64,000 nt of DNA from CAWJMD01 sp963700925. GTDB taxonomy: Bacteria > Actinomycetota > Actinomycetes > Actinomycetales > CAWJMD01. Shown here one piece after another: positions 16,003 through 26,230 of this stretch. The notes under the pieces were generated by a model that was given only the letters and a program-made list of their open reading frames with translations, was not told the origin of the DNA and ran no database searches. Position 1 is the first letter of the stretch. Every line of letters begins with the position of its first letter. The DNA lies in contig OY969553.1 in the NCBI GenBank assembly GCA_963700925.1, positions 4,030,001-4,094,000 of the forward strand. Reading direction: 5' to 3'. Position numbers and translations under genes: made by a program.

Positions 16003-17187
16003 CGACGAGCTCCCGGCGGGGTGGAGCCGCAGGAGGGGCTGGCCCGGGGAGACCGGGTCGCCCTCCTCGACGAGCCACTCGACGACGGTGCCGCCGTGCT
16101 GCGCCTTGACGTCGTGACCGTCACGCAGGCCCTCGACGCGGGCGATGACGCTGCCCGCGACGACGTCCTCACCGGGGGTCGCCTCGGTCAGCAGCCGAAC
16201 GGCTCCCTTGGCCGGAGCGACGACCAGGCGCCACGTCGGCGAGCTCTGGACGGGGCTCCCGACGCCGTGCCGCTCGACCATCTCGCGGGCCTTGTCGAGA
16301 TCGGCCGGCGTCTTCAGAGCGAGCGTCTCGACGCCGGGCAGGGCCCGCTTGGCGAGGTTGGTCAGCGTGCCGGCTGGTGGAATCTCGATCATCGCCGTCA
16401 CACCGACCTCGGCGAAGGTCTGCATGCAGAGGTCCCATCGGACGGGGTTGCTGACCTGGGTCACCAGCCGACTGAGGACCTCGCGCCCGTCGTGCACGAC
16501 GGTGCCGTCGGCGTTGGACAGCAGGAGCGCTCGCGGGTCGTGCGTCGACATCGCGCGTGCGTGGCGGTCCAGCACCTCGACCGCGGGGGCCATGTGCCGG
16601 GTGTGGAAGGCGCCGGCGACCTGCAGCGGGATCACGCGCGCCTTGGCCGGTGCGTCCGCGGCGAGGGCAGCGAGCTCGTCCATGGTGCCGGCGGCGACGA
16701 CCTGGCCGGCGCTGTTGACGTTCGCGGGGGTCAGGCCGTGCTTCTCGAGGGCGGCGAGCACCTCGTCTGGGTCGCCCCCGACGACGGCGCTCATGCCCGT
16801 CGGGGTGACGGCGCTCGCCTCCGCCATCGCGCGACCGCGCTCGCGGACGAAGACCATCGCCTGCTCCGCGCTGATCACGCCGGCTGCGGAGGCGGCGGTG
16901 ATCTCGCCGACGCTGTGGCCGGCGCCACCGGCGATCACGGCGAACGCGTCTGCGGGATGGGGGAACAGAGCCAGCAGCGAGACCAGCCCGGCGCCCACGA
17001 TCAGCGGCTGGGCGACGGCGGTGTCACGGATGGTGTCCGCGTCGGACGTGGTGCCGTGCGCGACGAGGTCGAGACCGGCGACCGTACCCAGCCAGTCGAG
17101 GCGCTCGCGGAAGCCCGGGACCTCGAGCCATGGGGAGAGGAAGCCGGGGCTCTGGGACCCCTGGCCGGGGCAGACGATGACCAGCAC
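16000..17187 (-). CDS. fabD: Malonyl-CoA:ACP transacylase with C-terminal biotinyl-like domain
   Basis: Residues 1-310 form a normal FabD: GQGSQ at 8-12, nucleophile S92 in GHSVGE and H195 in GAFHTRHM. It loads malonate from malonyl-CoA onto ACP. Residues about 320-390 are an extra domain with the biotinyl/lipoyl pattern (VVAPAKGAVR, PGEDVVAGSVIARVEG, GGTVVEWLVEEGDPV, GQPLLRL). At the position of the biotin-accepting lysine (EAMKM in BCCP) the sequence is E352-G-L-R355-D, so the domain should not be biotinylated. Typical FabD is about 310 residues, so this is a fusion. It is the first gene of the operon and overlaps the fabH-side element by its stop. Confidence 0.93.
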   Translation of the reverse strand: MLVIVCPGQGSQSPGFLSPWLEVPGFRERLDWLGTVAGLDLVAHGTTSDADTIRDTAVAQPLIVGAGLVSLLALFPHPADAFAVIAGGAGHSVGEITAASAAGVISAEQAMVFVRERGRAMAEASAVTPTGMSAVVGGDPDEVLAALEKHGLTPANVNSAGQVVAAGTMDELAALAADAPAKARVIPLQVAGAFHTRHMAPAVEVLDRHARAMSTHDPRALLLSNADGTVVHDGREVLSRLVTQVSNPVRWDLCMQTFAEVGVTAMIEIPPAGTLTNLAKRALPGVETLALKTPADLDKAREMVERHGVGSPVQSSPTWRLVVAPAKGAVRLLTEATPGEDVVAGSVIARVEGLRDGHDVKAQHGGTVVEWLVEEGDPVSPGQPLLRLHPAGSSS

Positions 17188-17251
17188 CTGTCCAGCGTCC
17201 CGTGGTCCGGCGTCCCGGTCGGGTTACGAACCGGACAACGATGCGTCGGAA

Positions 17252-17271
17252 TGTTGGAGGGTTCCTACAAG
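17252..17271 (-). promoter_or_regulatory. Candidate FasR-type operator upstream of fabD
   Basis: A seven-base inverted repeat with a three-base spacer, TTGGAGG-GTT-CCTACAA on the plus strand, with one mismatch. It lies about 65-85 bp before the fabD start and is the only clear dyad in this promoter region. A PucR-type FasR candidate is encoded at 20523, so it is the natural ligand; this is inference. Confidence 0.45.
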
Positions 17272-17287
17272 CTGCCCCAAGCACCCG

Positions 17288-17719
17288 TCAGGGATCCGGG
17301 TCGCAGTACCACTCTGCCAGGTGCCGGAATGCCGCGTGCAGGTCGCTCTCGAACTGAGGTGATGTCAGCTCGTGGCGCATCTCCTCGAGGGAGCCATGGC
17401 GAACGTACCGGTGGGCGTCGCCGCCCGCCTCGTCCACGACCGTGACGGTGAGGCCCCGGATGCGCGGGTAGAGAAGGGTGCGGCCGTCGTCGCGGGTGCT
17501 GGTGAACGGACGAAGGGAGACGTGCATGACCAGTGGGTCCCGCAGCATGTCCGGATCCGGCGAGACGCCGAGGGCCGGGTCACCGCGGACCTCCACCACC
17601 ACGTCGTCGAAGAGGCCTTCCTGGGGGAGGTCTACTGTGAGCCGCTGCAAGAGGTCGAGCGCGTCCCGGACCGTCGCCGCACGGTGGGGCTCGCGGACGC
17701 CGCCATCGTTCGGCGTCAC
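17288..17719 (-). CDS. Hypothetical protein, paralogue of its upstream neighbour
   Basis: This 143-residue protein of unknown function shares the pattern VRDALDLLQRL-x-DLPQEGLFDDVVVEV-x-DPALG-S-P-P with the gene just upstream, so the two are a tandem duplication. It ends SDLHAAFRHLAEWYCDPDP, against AFHHLVEHYVDRRST in the neighbour. The GTG at 17719 overlaps the neighbour's stop (GTGA) and has GGAGGAG five bases upstream. No signal peptide or membrane segment. It lies between fabD and the ECF42 module. Confidence 0.65.
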   Translation of the reverse strand: MTPNDGGVREPHRAATVRDALDLLQRLTVDLPQEGLFDDVVVEVRGDPALGVSPDPDMLRDPLVMHVSLRPFTSTRDDGRTLLYPRIRGLTVTVVDEAGGDAHRYVRHGSLEEMRHELTSPQFESDLHAAFRHLAEWYCDPDP

Positions 17720-18171
17720 GTACTCCTCCGATCGACGTAGTGCTCCACCAGATGGTGGAACGCCGTGCAGAGCTTGAGTTCCATGTCCGTTGCTGCGATT
17801 TCGTCGCGAAGCTCGTCGAGCGAGCCGCCGCACAAGAACGTGCTGGCGTCCCCGAGCCCCGCGCTCGCGACACGCACGTCGAGCGCCCGGAGGCGCTCAT
17901 AGCCCGCTGTGACCGCGTCGTCCGCGTCGTCCGCGTCGTCCGCGTCGTCCGCGTCGTCCGCCGTGTCGGTGAACGGGACGATGGAGGCCTGCCAGACGAT
18001 CGGGTCCGGCATGACCTCCGGACTCGGCGAGCTCCCGAGCGCCGGATCTGCGTGGATCTCGACGACCACGTCGTCAAACGCGCCCTCCTCCGGCAGGTCG
18101 CGCACGACGTGCCGCAGCAGGTCGAGGGCCTCCCGCACGCTCGTCACGCGGTGCGGTGGATGACGCGCCAT
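17716..18171 (-). CDS. Hypothetical protein with Asp-Asp-Ala repeat, tandem paralogue
   Basis: A 151-residue protein of unknown function. The N-terminal half (VREALDLLRHVVRDLPEEG, then AFDDVVVEIHADPALGSSP) is the same module as in the downstream paralogue. In the middle a run of five Asp-Asp-Ala units replaces an ordinary loop and is encoded by a nine-base tandem repeat, so its length probably varies between strains. The C-terminus has one or two cysteines (FLCGG, LKLCTAF). ATG 18171 is chosen because the frame upstream looks non-coding. Confidence 0.65.
   Translation of the reverse strand: MARHPPHRVTSVREALDLLRHVVRDLPEEGAFDDVVVEIHADPALGSSPSPEVMPDPIVWQASIVPFTDTADDADDADDADDADDAVTAGYERLRALDVRVASAGLGDASTFLCGGSLDELRDEIAATDMELKLCTAFHHLVEHYVDRRST
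17919..17963. repeat. Nine-base tandem repeat inside a coding region
   Basis: About five units of GTCCGCGTC run in tandem on the plus strand; on the coding strand each encodes Asp-Asp-Ala. Length change in steps of nine keeps the frame. Such arrays commonly arise by slippage. Confidence 0.85.
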
Positions 18172-18280
18172 GCGAGCGAGTATCGGCGCAGAACCGCGCG
18201 GGTGTCGATCTCGCCGACTCCCGTTCGTGTAGGAGGTGAGAGGCGGGTAAACGGCCGGCCGTCGACGGAAGGCACTTCTC

Positions 18281-18865
18281 ATGAGCAGAGTCGTCGTGAC
18301 CAACAGCGTGACGCTGGACGGGGTGATGCAGGCACCCGGGCGCCCCGACGAGGACACCCGAGGTGGCTTCGCGCGCGGCGGGTGGGCGGTGCCCTACAGC
18401 GACCCGGAGATGATGCGCCTGATGGGGGAGGCCATGTCCCAGACCGGCTCCCTGCTGTTCGGGCGCCGCACCTACGAGGACTTCGCCGGCTTCTGGCCGC
18501 ACCAGACCGACGGCAACCCCTTCACCGAGATGCTCGACGCCACCCAGAAGTACGTCGCGTCGACGACGCTCACCGAACCACTGCCGTGGAAGAACTCGAC
18601 GCTGCTCGACGGCGATGCGGCCGACGCAGTGGCCGACCTCCGGCAGCGAGAGGGAAGGGACATCGTCGTCCTCGGCAGCGGACTACTGGTGCAGTCGCTG
18701 ATGCGCCGCAACCTGGTCGACGAGTACAACCTTCTCGTCCACCCGCTGGTCCTCGGCACGGGCACGCGGCTGTTCCCGGACGGCGCCCCCCCGTCCGAAC
18801 TCAGGCTCGTCAACAGCGTCTCGACGCCCAAGGGCGTCATCATCGCGACGTACCGGCCGGCATGA
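18281..18865 (+). CDS. Dihydrofolate reductase-like (RibD C-terminal fold) protein
   Basis: This 194-residue protein has the fold of DHFR/RibD reductases as used in the widespread bacterial family of dihydrofolate reductase-like proteins. It opens VVVTNSVTLDGVMQAPG, contains LLFGRRTYEDFAGFWP, and later has IVVLGSGLLVQSL as the nucleotide-binding turn. Real substrates of this family are mostly unknown. It is the first gene of a small set with a YCII protein and an ECF42 sigma factor; family members occur often in such sets. Confidence 0.88.
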   Translation: MSRVVVTNSVTLDGVMQAPGRPDEDTRGGFARGGWAVPYSDPEMMRLMGEAMSQTGSLLFGRRTYEDFAGFWPHQTDGNPFTEMLDATQKYVASTTLTEPLPWKNSTLLDGDAADAVADLRQREGRDIVVLGSGLLVQSLMRRNLVDEYNLLVHPLVLGTGTRLFPDGAPPSELRLVNSVSTPKGVIIATYRPA

Positions 18866-18924
18866 GCTGGGATGTGAGTTGGGATGATGCAGCGGCCGCG
18901 CGGGACAGAAACGGACGTGGAGCC

Positions 18925-19278
18925 ATGACCCAGTACCTGCTTTCGATCTACCAGCCGGATGGCCCGCCACCGACCGGCGAGGTCATGATCTCGGTGGCCC
19001 GCGACCTCCACGAGCTGAACGCCGAGCTCCGGGCCGCCGGTGCCTGGGTCTTCACGGGCGGGCTGCACGACCCGAGCACGGCCACGGTGGTGCGAGTGCA
19101 CGATCGCGACGCCGTCATCACGGACGGGCCGTACGTCGAGGGCAAGGAGCACGTGGGTGGGTTCTGGGTGATCGACGCGCCCGACCTCGACGCCGCTCTC
19201 GAGTGGGGTCGCAAGGCGGCGCGAGCCACGACACTGCCGATCGAGGTGCGTCCGTTCCAGGACCGCGCCCCGTTCTGA
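18925..19278 (+). CDS. YCII-domain protein (DGPF type)
   Basis: A 117-residue single-domain protein of the YCII family. It has the signature ITDGPYVEGKEHVGGFWVI, which defines the DGPF proteins encoded next to ECF42 sigma factors. The ATG at 18925 has GTGGAG upstream; the much longer open frame before it is non-coding. The next gene, 19 bp further on, is the sigma factor. Its role may be to sense or transmit the signal for that sigma factor, but this is unproven for the family. Confidence 0.9.
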   Translation: MTQYLLSIYQPDGPPPTGEVMISVARDLHELNAELRAAGAWVFTGGLHDPSTATVVRVHDRDAVITDGPYVEGKEHVGGFWVIDAPDLDAALEWGRKAARATTLPIEVRPFQDRAPF

Positions 19279-19297
19279 CCTCGCCACCTGGCCAGAT

Positions 19298-20521
19298 GTG
19301 ACGACCCTCCCGGCAGGTGAGATCGAGCGCGTGTTCCGCGCCGAGTACGGCCGTGCGGTCTCCGTGCTCGTCCAGGTTCTCGGCAGCATCGACCTGGCCG
19401 AAGACGCGGTGCAGGACGCGTTCACGGAGGCGACGCGCCGCTGGCCCTCGACCGGCGTGCCGCCCAGCCCCGCCGGCTGGATCATCACCACTGCCCGCAA
19501 CCGGGCGATCGACCACCTGCGTCGCGAGGCGATCCGTGACGACCGGGAGGCGCAGTCGACGTTGTTGCGAGCCCGCGACGAGCCGATCGAGGTGGGACCC
19601 GTGCGCGACGACCGGCTGCGGCTTCTCTTCACTTGCTGTCACCCCGCGCTCGGCCGGAGCGTGCAGGTGGCCCTGACGCTGCGGCTGCTGGGCGGACTCA
19701 CCACGGCCGAGATCGCGCGGGCCTTCCTGGTGCCCGAGCCGACGATGGCGCAGCGGCTGGTTCGCGCCAAGGCCAAGATCCGCGACGCGAACATCCCGTA
19801 CCGCGTGCCGCACGACGCGGACCTGCCCGACCGCCTCCGCGCCGTGCTGACCGTCGTCTACCTGATCTTCAACGAGGGCTACACCGCGAGCTCAGGCGAC
19901 CGGTTGGCGAGGGACGACCTCTGCGCCGAGGCCATTCGGCTCGGACGCCTGCTCGACGACCTGATGCCCGACGAGCCCGAGGTGATGGGGCTGCTCGCGC
20001 TGATGCTGCTGACCGACTCGCGCCGGGCCGCGCGCACGACGGCGGCAGGCGAGCTCGTGCTGCTGGCCGACCAGGACCGCGCCACCTGGGACCGTGGGCT
20101 GATCGCGGAGGGACAGGCGATCGTCCGCAGATGCCTGCGTCGGAACCAGCCGGGTCCGTACCAGATCCAGGCGGCGATCAACGCGGTTCACAGCGACGCC
20201 GCCACGGTCGGCGCCACCGACTGGGGGCAGATCGTTCAGCTCTACGACCAGCTGATGGCCCACGACCCGAGCCCGGTGGTCGCCCTCCACCGCGCGGTCG
20301 CCGTGGCCGAGGTCGACGGACCCGATGCGGCTCTGGCGCTCGTCGAGCGGCTCGACCTCGACGCGTACCGCCCTTTCCATGCCGTCCGCGCCGACCTGCT
20401 GGCCCGCACGGGCCGTTCCGAGGAGGCGCTGCTGGCCCTCGGTGCCGCGATCGAGCGGACCGACAACGACGCAGAGCTCGACCACCTGCGGCGCCGGCGT
20501 CAGCTCCTGTCTGACACGTGA
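19298..20521 (+). CDS. ECF42-type sigma factor with long C-terminal extension
   Basis: A 407-residue protein whose first 170 residues hold sigma region 2 (LAEDAVQDAFTEATRRWP) and region 4 (GLTTAEIARAFLVPEPTMAQRL). The rest is a helical, TPR-like C-terminal extension with DDLCAEAIRLGRLL, PEVMGLLALMLL and LHRAVAVAEVDGP. ECF42 factors lack a classical anti-sigma factor; this extension is thought to control them, and they are linked to DGPF/YCII genes as here. The GTG at 19298 is used; upstream signals are weak. Confidence 0.9.
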   Translation: MTTLPAGEIERVFRAEYGRAVSVLVQVLGSIDLAEDAVQDAFTEATRRWPSTGVPPSPAGWIITTARNRAIDHLRREAIRDDREAQSTLLRARDEPIEVGPVRDDRLRLLFTCCHPALGRSVQVALTLRLLGGLTTAEIARAFLVPEPTMAQRLVRAKAKIRDANIPYRVPHDADLPDRLRAVLTVVYLIFNEGYTASSGDRLARDDLCAEAIRLGRLLDDLMPDEPEVMGLLALMLLTDSRRAARTTAAGELVLLADQDRATWDRGLIAEGQAIVRRCLRRNQPGPYQIQAAINAVHSDAATVGATDWGQIVQLYDQLMAHDPSPVVALHRAVAVAEVDGPDAALALVERLDLDAYRPFHAVRADLLARTGRSEEALLALGAAIERTDNDAELDHLRRRRQLLSDT

Positions 20522-20522
20522 G

Positions 20523-21788
20523 TCACCGAAGCGACTGTGCCGCAGCCGTTGTCGGTTCGGTGAGCTCCACCACGCGGGGACGTCGCGCGGCGAGCAGGCC
20601 GATCGCCAGAGCGACCTGCAGCACGTAGCCGTCACGCGGAACGGTCGCGTCCCAGCCCGTGATGTCAGCGACCCGGCGCAGCCGGTACCGCACGGTGTTG
20701 GGGTGCACGAAGAGCGTGCGGGCAGCGCCCTCGAGGGAGCGTCCGCCGTCCAGGTACGCCCCGACCGTCTCCGCCAGCACCGGGCCCGCCGCCAGCAGGG
20801 GTTGGTAGACGCGGTCGATCAGGGCACGCCGGGCCGAGACGTCGCCTGACAGCACACGCTCGGGCAGCAGGTCGTCGGCGTCGACGGGGCGGGGCGCGGA
20901 CGGCCAGGCCCGGGCCGCCACGAGACCGGCGAGGGCCACGCGCGCCGAGTACCCCGCGCCCGGCAGGTCGGTCACGGTCGGCCCGACCACGACCGGCCCC
21001 GGTCCGAACTTCGGGGCGAGGTTGGTGGCGGCCGCGGCAGGGTCGGAGCTGGTGCCCAGCACCACCACGAGCCGGTCGCCCTGCACGCCGACCAGCGCGT
21101 CGTCGGCGGCGGCCCGGGCGGCTCGGCGCAGGTCGTCGACGACCTGCTCGGCGGGGCCGGGGCCGTTGGCTCCCACGACGACGGCGATCGCGGCGTGCTC
21201 GCGCCAGCCGAGGGCAGCCACTCGCGAGTGCAGCGCGTCGTCGGTGTCGCCGCGCAGCAGGGCGTCGACGACCAGAGCCTCGAGTCGCGCGTCCCAGGCT
21301 CCGCGCGTCTCCGCGGCCTGTGCGTACAGCTCCGCGGCAGCGAACGCGACCTCGCGCGAGTAGCGAAGGACCGCCTCCTGCACGGCAGCCAGCTGGCGCG
21401 GGTCGTCCGGGTCGTCCGTGAGCGCCTCGATGTGGTCCTCGACGACGTCGACGACAGCCCGCACGAGGTCGAGGGTCTGCCGCAGGCTGATCGACCGCGT
21501 CAGCTCGCGGGGGGCGGTGCCGAACACGTCGGCGGTGATCGCCAGCGGCGCGGACGGGTCGGCGAACCAGGTGGTGAACGCCCGGATGCCAGCCTGGGCG
21601 ACGAGACCGACCCACGAGCGGTCCTCCGGCTCCATCGCGCGGTACCAGGGGAGGCTCTCGTCGAGCCGCCGCAAGGCTGCCGTCGAGAGCCCCGCCACCG
21701 CACGGCGCCGCCGCGTCGACGTACCGCTGGGCCGAACCCACCGCGCACTGCGGAGCGTGCGCTGTCCCGCGTCCGCGCTGCCGCCCAT
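20523..21788 (-). CDS. fasR: PucR-type regulator, probable FasR
   Basis: A 421-residue regulator with a C-terminal PucR helix-turn-helix (GRSLEGAARTLFVHPNTVRY, then RLRRVADITGWD) and an N-terminal sensing region with GGDEF-like remnants. The architecture fits the Streptomyces activator FasR, which switches on the fabD operon and is normally encoded beside it. Here it reads in the same direction as fabD but is separated from it by about 3.3 kb containing the two paralogues and the ECF42 module. Its stop is one base past the sigma factor stop, so the two converge. Confidence 0.8.
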   Translation of the reverse strand: MGGSADAGQRTLRSARWVRPSGTSTRRRRAVAGLSTAALRRLDESLPWYRAMEPEDRSWVGLVAQAGIRAFTTWFADPSAPLAITADVFGTAPRELTRSISLRQTLDLVRAVVDVVEDHIEALTDDPDDPRQLAAVQEAVLRYSREVAFAAAELYAQAAETRGAWDARLEALVVDALLRGDTDDALHSRVAALGWREHAAIAVVVGANGPGPAEQVVDDLRRAARAAADDALVGVQGDRLVVVLGTSSDPAAAATNLAPKFGPGPVVVGPTVTDLPGAGYSARVALAGLVAARAWPSAPRPVDADDLLPERVLSGDVSARRALIDRVYQPLLAAGPVLAETVGAYLDGGRSLEGAARTLFVHPNTVRYRLRRVADITGWDATVPRDGYVLQVALAIGLLAARRPRVVELTEPTTAAAQSLR

Positions 21789-21838
21789 TCGGTCAGGATA
21801 GGGCGGCGTATGGAGGAATCACACAACCCCAGGGCGAC

Positions 21839-21897
21839 TCGATACCTCACTCAAGGCACCATCGCGCGTCGCGACAGGACGTTTCCTGAGAACTCGC
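21839..21897. repeat. 59-bp near-palindromic element E, copy 1 (degenerate)
   Basis: It matches copy 3 (60214-60272) at 42 of 59 positions without gaps, including CCTCAC, GCACCATC and the end CTCGC. It begins 50 bp after the fasR start and ends four bases beyond the stop codon of the DUF559 gene. Its terminal arms are less perfect than in the other copies. Confidence 0.75.
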
Positions 21898-21901
21898 AGC
21901 T

Positions 21902-22822
21902 TCACCAGCGCATCCCCCGGTCGATGAGCCGCCTCTCGACACGCCGCACGAGGGCCACGCGCCGGTACTCCAGGTCGTCACTCGTCACCACGATGAGCGC
22001 CCAGCCGTGGTCGTCGAGCAGCTCGCGCCGCGACAGGTCGGATCGCCACTGCCGGCGATCGGTGCGGTGTGTCTCACCGTCGTACTCGAGCGCGACCTTT
22101 ACGTCCGGCCAGCACAGGTCGGCACGGCTGAGCCAGGTGGTGCCGTCGTCGCCGAACACCTCGAAGCCGCACTCCGGTTCGGGGATGCCGGAACGCACCA
22201 GCAGCAGCCGCGTTCTCGTTTCCTGTGGGGAGTCGACCCGCTCGCGCACGAGCTCGAGCGCGGACCGCAGCACCCTGACTCCGCGCCGTCCGACCGATGC
22301 CGAGGTCACGGCTCGCAGGGAGGCGAGGCCGTCGCGACGCCTGGCTAGCGCGTCGCCCATCACGACGAGGTCGTCGAGAGTCATGCGCGGATGGGACGCG
22401 AGCCCCGCCCACACCTGGGCAGCGGGAACCACTCGAACGCTGCCGGTTGCGGATCGCGGCGCTCGGGCCGGCAGGGGGCCGACGGTAGAGCGAGTGCCCC
22501 TCACCCGCACCTCGACGCCTGTGGGCACGCGCACGACGAGGGGCCGGGATGGGTCCAGCCCTCGTGGCAGCGGGAGGCCGAGCAGCGCGGCACCCGTGGC
22601 GCCGTCGAACGCCGCCCGCGCGTGGAGCAGCAGCTGGGCTGCCAGACAACGGGTCTGCAGCGAGTCCGGCAGCGCACTGGGGATCCGCACGCCCGGGTAC
22701 GGACGACGCAGCACCGGGCTGGTGCGCATCTGGCTGGGCGTCAGTCCTGCTCGGCGCCCCTCGTCCACCGTGAAGGGACGGCACGCCAGCGACTCGGGCA
22801 GGACGAGTCGCGGCGCAGGCAT
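21902..22822 (-). CDS. DUF559 nuclease-like protein with AbiEi-type N-terminus
   Basis: This 306-residue protein has a C-terminal DUF559 domain related to very-short-patch-repair (Vsr) endonucleases: ADLCWPDVKVALEYDGETHR, then a basic helix with DLSRRELL and the strand WALIVVTSDDL. The N-terminal part resembles the helical region of type IV antitoxin AbiEi proteins. Catalytic activity is not established for the family. The gene is bracketed by two copies of the 59-bp element E, one four bases past its stop and one about 90 bp before its start. The ATG at 22822 is used. Confidence 0.78.
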   Translation of the reverse strand: MPAPRLVLPESLACRPFTVDEGRRAGLTPSQMRTSPVLRRPYPGVRIPSALPDSLQTRCLAAQLLLHARAAFDGATGAALLGLPLPRGLDPSRPLVVRVPTGVEVRVRGTRSTVGPLPARAPRSATGSVRVVPAAQVWAGLASHPRMTLDDLVVMGDALARRRDGLASLRAVTSASVGRRGVRVLRSALELVRERVDSPQETRTRLLLVRSGIPEPECGFEVFGDDGTTWLSRADLCWPDVKVALEYDGETHRTDRRQWRSDLSRRELLDDHGWALIVVTSDDLEYRRVALVRRVERRLIDRGMRW

Positions 22823-22911
22823 GGGTTCACTCTGGCGCGGCGCCTCCTATCGATGCGGCACAGCGTCCCGAGCCTGTGGACAACCCGGCTGCCCCCCTTC
22901 GTCCCCCGGTC

Positions 22912-22970
22912 GCGAGATCTCAGAGATGGCAGCATCCCGCGACGCGAAGGTGCCTATGGTGAGATCTCGC
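22912..22970. repeat. 59-bp near-palindromic element E, copy 2
   Basis: Ten-base terminal inverted repeats GCGAGATCTC and GAGATCTCGC are perfect. It matches copy 3 at 45 of 59 positions without gaps, with a shared core CATCCCGCGACG at the same offset. It lies in the 170-bp gap between the aceE stop (22993) and the DUF559 start (22822), so it is both downstream of aceE and upstream of DUF559. Confidence 0.85.
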
Positions 22971-22992
22971 GGAGCTCCCTGCGCGGGACCCG

Positions 22993-25794
<2,802 letters not shown>

Positions 25795-25897
25795 GTCGTC
25801 TTCCTTCCCTCGACGCCACCCTCACCGACCCGGCCGGGCGAGGGGGCTAGGGCCCCATCCTGTCCCTCAGCGGCGCCCCCGTCACATCCGGGCTTCC

Positions 25898-25909
25898 TAC
25901 CGGTCGGTA
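25898..25909. promoter_or_regulatory. Candidate TetR-type operator between aceE and DUF1918
   Basis: TACCGGTCGGTA is a 12-base near-palindrome (ten positions symmetric) of the TACCG-CGGTA kind bound by many TetR-family regulators. It lies in the divergent promoter region, 104 bp before the aceE start. No TetR gene is in the window, so the regulator is unknown. Confidence 0.35.
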
Positions 25910-26029
25910 AGGAGTGCGGCCTGCCCGGGGACCCACCCAAGAGCGCCGAAGGAGCCAGGTGTCGGTGGCCACCGACGGTCGTATGGTGGGGCCGAGACGT
26001 CGGTTCGCACGCGCCAGGAGGAGGCAGCC

Positions 26030-26224
26030 ATGCACGCTGAGGTCGGAAACTGGCTGAACCTGCACGGCAAGGTGGTCGGCCAGGCAGGCGAGCACTGCGA
26101 GGTGCTCGAGGTACTGGGAGCTGACGGTTCGCCGCCCTACCGGGTCCGGCATGCGGACGGTCACGAGGGCATCCTCGTCCCGGGCGCTGACACGACGGTG
26201 GACGTGCGGCCCTCGAGTCAGTGA
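26030..26224 (+). CDS. DUF1918 family protein
   Basis: A 64-residue protein with the DUF1918 pattern: GNWLNLHGKVVGQ, CEVLEVLGADGSPPYRVRH and DGHEGILVPGADTTV. It is a small SH3-like beta barrel common in actinobacteria, function unknown. A good ribosome site (AGGAGGAGGCAGCC) precedes the ATG. A TATGGT about 45 bases upstream could be its -10 box. It is divergent from aceE. Confidence 0.88.
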   Translation: MHAEVGNWLNLHGKVVGQAGEHCEVLEVLGADGSPPYRVRHADGHEGILVPGADTTVDVRPSSQ

Positions 26225-26230
26225 CCGCGC

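Noticed and set aside
15932..16003. GTG 16003 as the fabH start
   Set aside because: The extra 24 codons fall in the 61-bp repeat and its flank, which has a copy between livH and livM. Family length and the usual N-terminus favour ATG 15931.
22875..22883. TGTGGACAA, a perfect DnaA-box match
   Set aside because: It is a single box with no cluster, no AT-rich unwinding region and no dnaA or dnaN gene nearby, so there is no case for an origin.
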